A stretch of DNA of 16,713 nt from JAICIG01 sp035532215 (GTDB taxonomy: Bacteria; Planctomycetota; Planctomycetia; Pirellulales; JAICIG01), in NCBI GenBank assembly GCA_035532215.1, contig DATKRK010000339.1, positions 1 through 16,713 on the forward strand. The letters run 5' to 3'. Below the pieces are notes generated by a model. It saw only the letters and a program-made list of their open reading frames with translations. It ran no database searches and was not told the origin of the DNA. The position numbers and the translations under genes are program-made. Shown in pieces: positions 16,256 to 16,713 of the stretch; within the stretch, counting starts at the first letter, position 1, and each line of letters starts with the position of its first letter.

Positions 16256-16713
16256 GATGGCGCTCACGTGACGGGCTGGGAAGCCCATCCTCCGCGCACG
16301 ACCGCGACCGGCCAAAGTGCCGGGGCCGTCGTACAGCAGCCGCCGGCCATGCAAAGAGACCCAGGCCACATCCGCGGAACTTTCTGGCATTCGTGGCGTC
16401 TAAGGGTTAGTGGCTGGTGGCAGCGACCCTGCCGGAATTTTTCCGCGGCGGGTGGATATTCGGCGTTCGCCAAGCGTATTACCGGCAGACGGGAAAAAGA
16501 GCGTGGCCGATGGGTCGGTCGCGCGTGCTGCAACATTGAGCAGTGACGCCGGCTGTTGGTCGACCGCACCCCCCGCGCACGGTGGGTGTAAATTTACACC
16601 AACCGATGAAACACGAGGTTTTTGCCCATCGATTAACCTGACAGGAGGAGTTTTGGGCGGCTGCTCAAATGATGTGCATAGTGGTCATCTGGCTGCCTGT
16701 TCTTTGAGCAATT
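16256..16713. other. 458-bp end stretch without a clear gene
   Basis: No open frame here has coding character. Immediately after the preceding stop, AGGATGG (16254-16260) pairs with CCATCCT (16285-16291) across GGGCTGGGAAGCCC. This is a GC-rich hairpin of the dispersed-element type rather than a terminator, since no T-run follows. Further on are the palindrome at 16585-16600, an AGGAGG at 16643-16648 with no well-placed start codon, and TGCTCAAA/TTTGAGCA inverted copies at 16662-16669 and 16703-16710. Together these look like the regulatory region of a gene or RNA that begins beyond the window. Confidence 0.5.
16585..16600. promoter_or_regulatory. Perfect 16-bp operator-like palindrome
   Basis: GGTGTAAATTTACACC is identical on both strands, and its A/T core stands out in a GC-rich background. 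Length and symmetry are those of a dimeric repressor site. I cannot assign it to a specific regulator family, and no regulator gene is nearby in the window. Its probable target starts beyond position 16713. Confidence 0.5.

Noticed and set aside
16643..16713. A gene starting at TTG 16653 behind AGGAGG
   Set aside because: Spacing is only 4 nt and the encoded peptide up to the window end has no recognisable character; evidence is too thin to call a gene.

Overview
The window is high-GC DNA whose gene content points to a planctomycete, probably of the Pirellulales type. The pointers are a secreted sulfatase, a protein resembling the DUF4058 family, a Tm-1-like (UPF0261) protein carrying an in-frame palindromic insertion, and a tRNA gene without an encoded CCA end. 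This assignment is an inference from gene families, not from a marker gene.

Layout. Positions 38-3534 hold ordinary chromosomal genes: an exported sulfatase (+), a DUF4058-like protein (+) preceded by a strong hairpin, and convergently a Tm-1-like ATP-binding-domain protein (-). A tRNA-Val(CAC) gene (-) lies at 3632-3705. Positions 3706-4509 look degraded: they hold no convincing intact gene, one isolated CRISPR-repeat-like motif, and a short piece resembling the end of a helix-turn-helix protein. Positions 4510-5324 hold the broken front part of a CARF-sigma54 activator of the RtcR type, with one frameshift and loss of everything after the first part of the AAA+ domain.

The centre, 5437-15093, is a tightly coupled three-gene operon on the minus strand and is the most interesting part. 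First comes a 1238-residue fusion of a DUF4338 (Druantia DruA-type) region to a DptF-like P-loop ATPase. Next is a 440-residue DptG-like protein that starts at TTG and overlaps the first gene by 8 nt. Last is a 1542-residue HerA/FtsK-like ATPase (DptH-like) with an internal PD-(D/E)XK nuclease signature, which overlaps the second gene by 4 nt (ATGA). Gene order and sizes parallel dptF-dptG-dptH (dndFGH), the restriction half of DNA phosphorothioation systems. No dnd modification genes are visible on either side, and the DUF4338 fusion is unusual. I read it as a candidate stand-alone or hybrid anti-phage/anti-plasmid system.

Upstream of the operon, a perfect 9-bp inverted repeat flanks a TATACT box and may be its operator/promoter. 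On the far side, 15239-16255 (+) encodes a probable C-terminal piece of another PD-(D/E)XK nuclease-like protein. The operon is therefore bracketed by two unrelated damaged genes, as expected for a defence island that arrived by insertion with deletion. The last 458 bases hold no clear gene but contain a perfect 16-bp palindrome that looks like a repressor site for a gene beyond the window.
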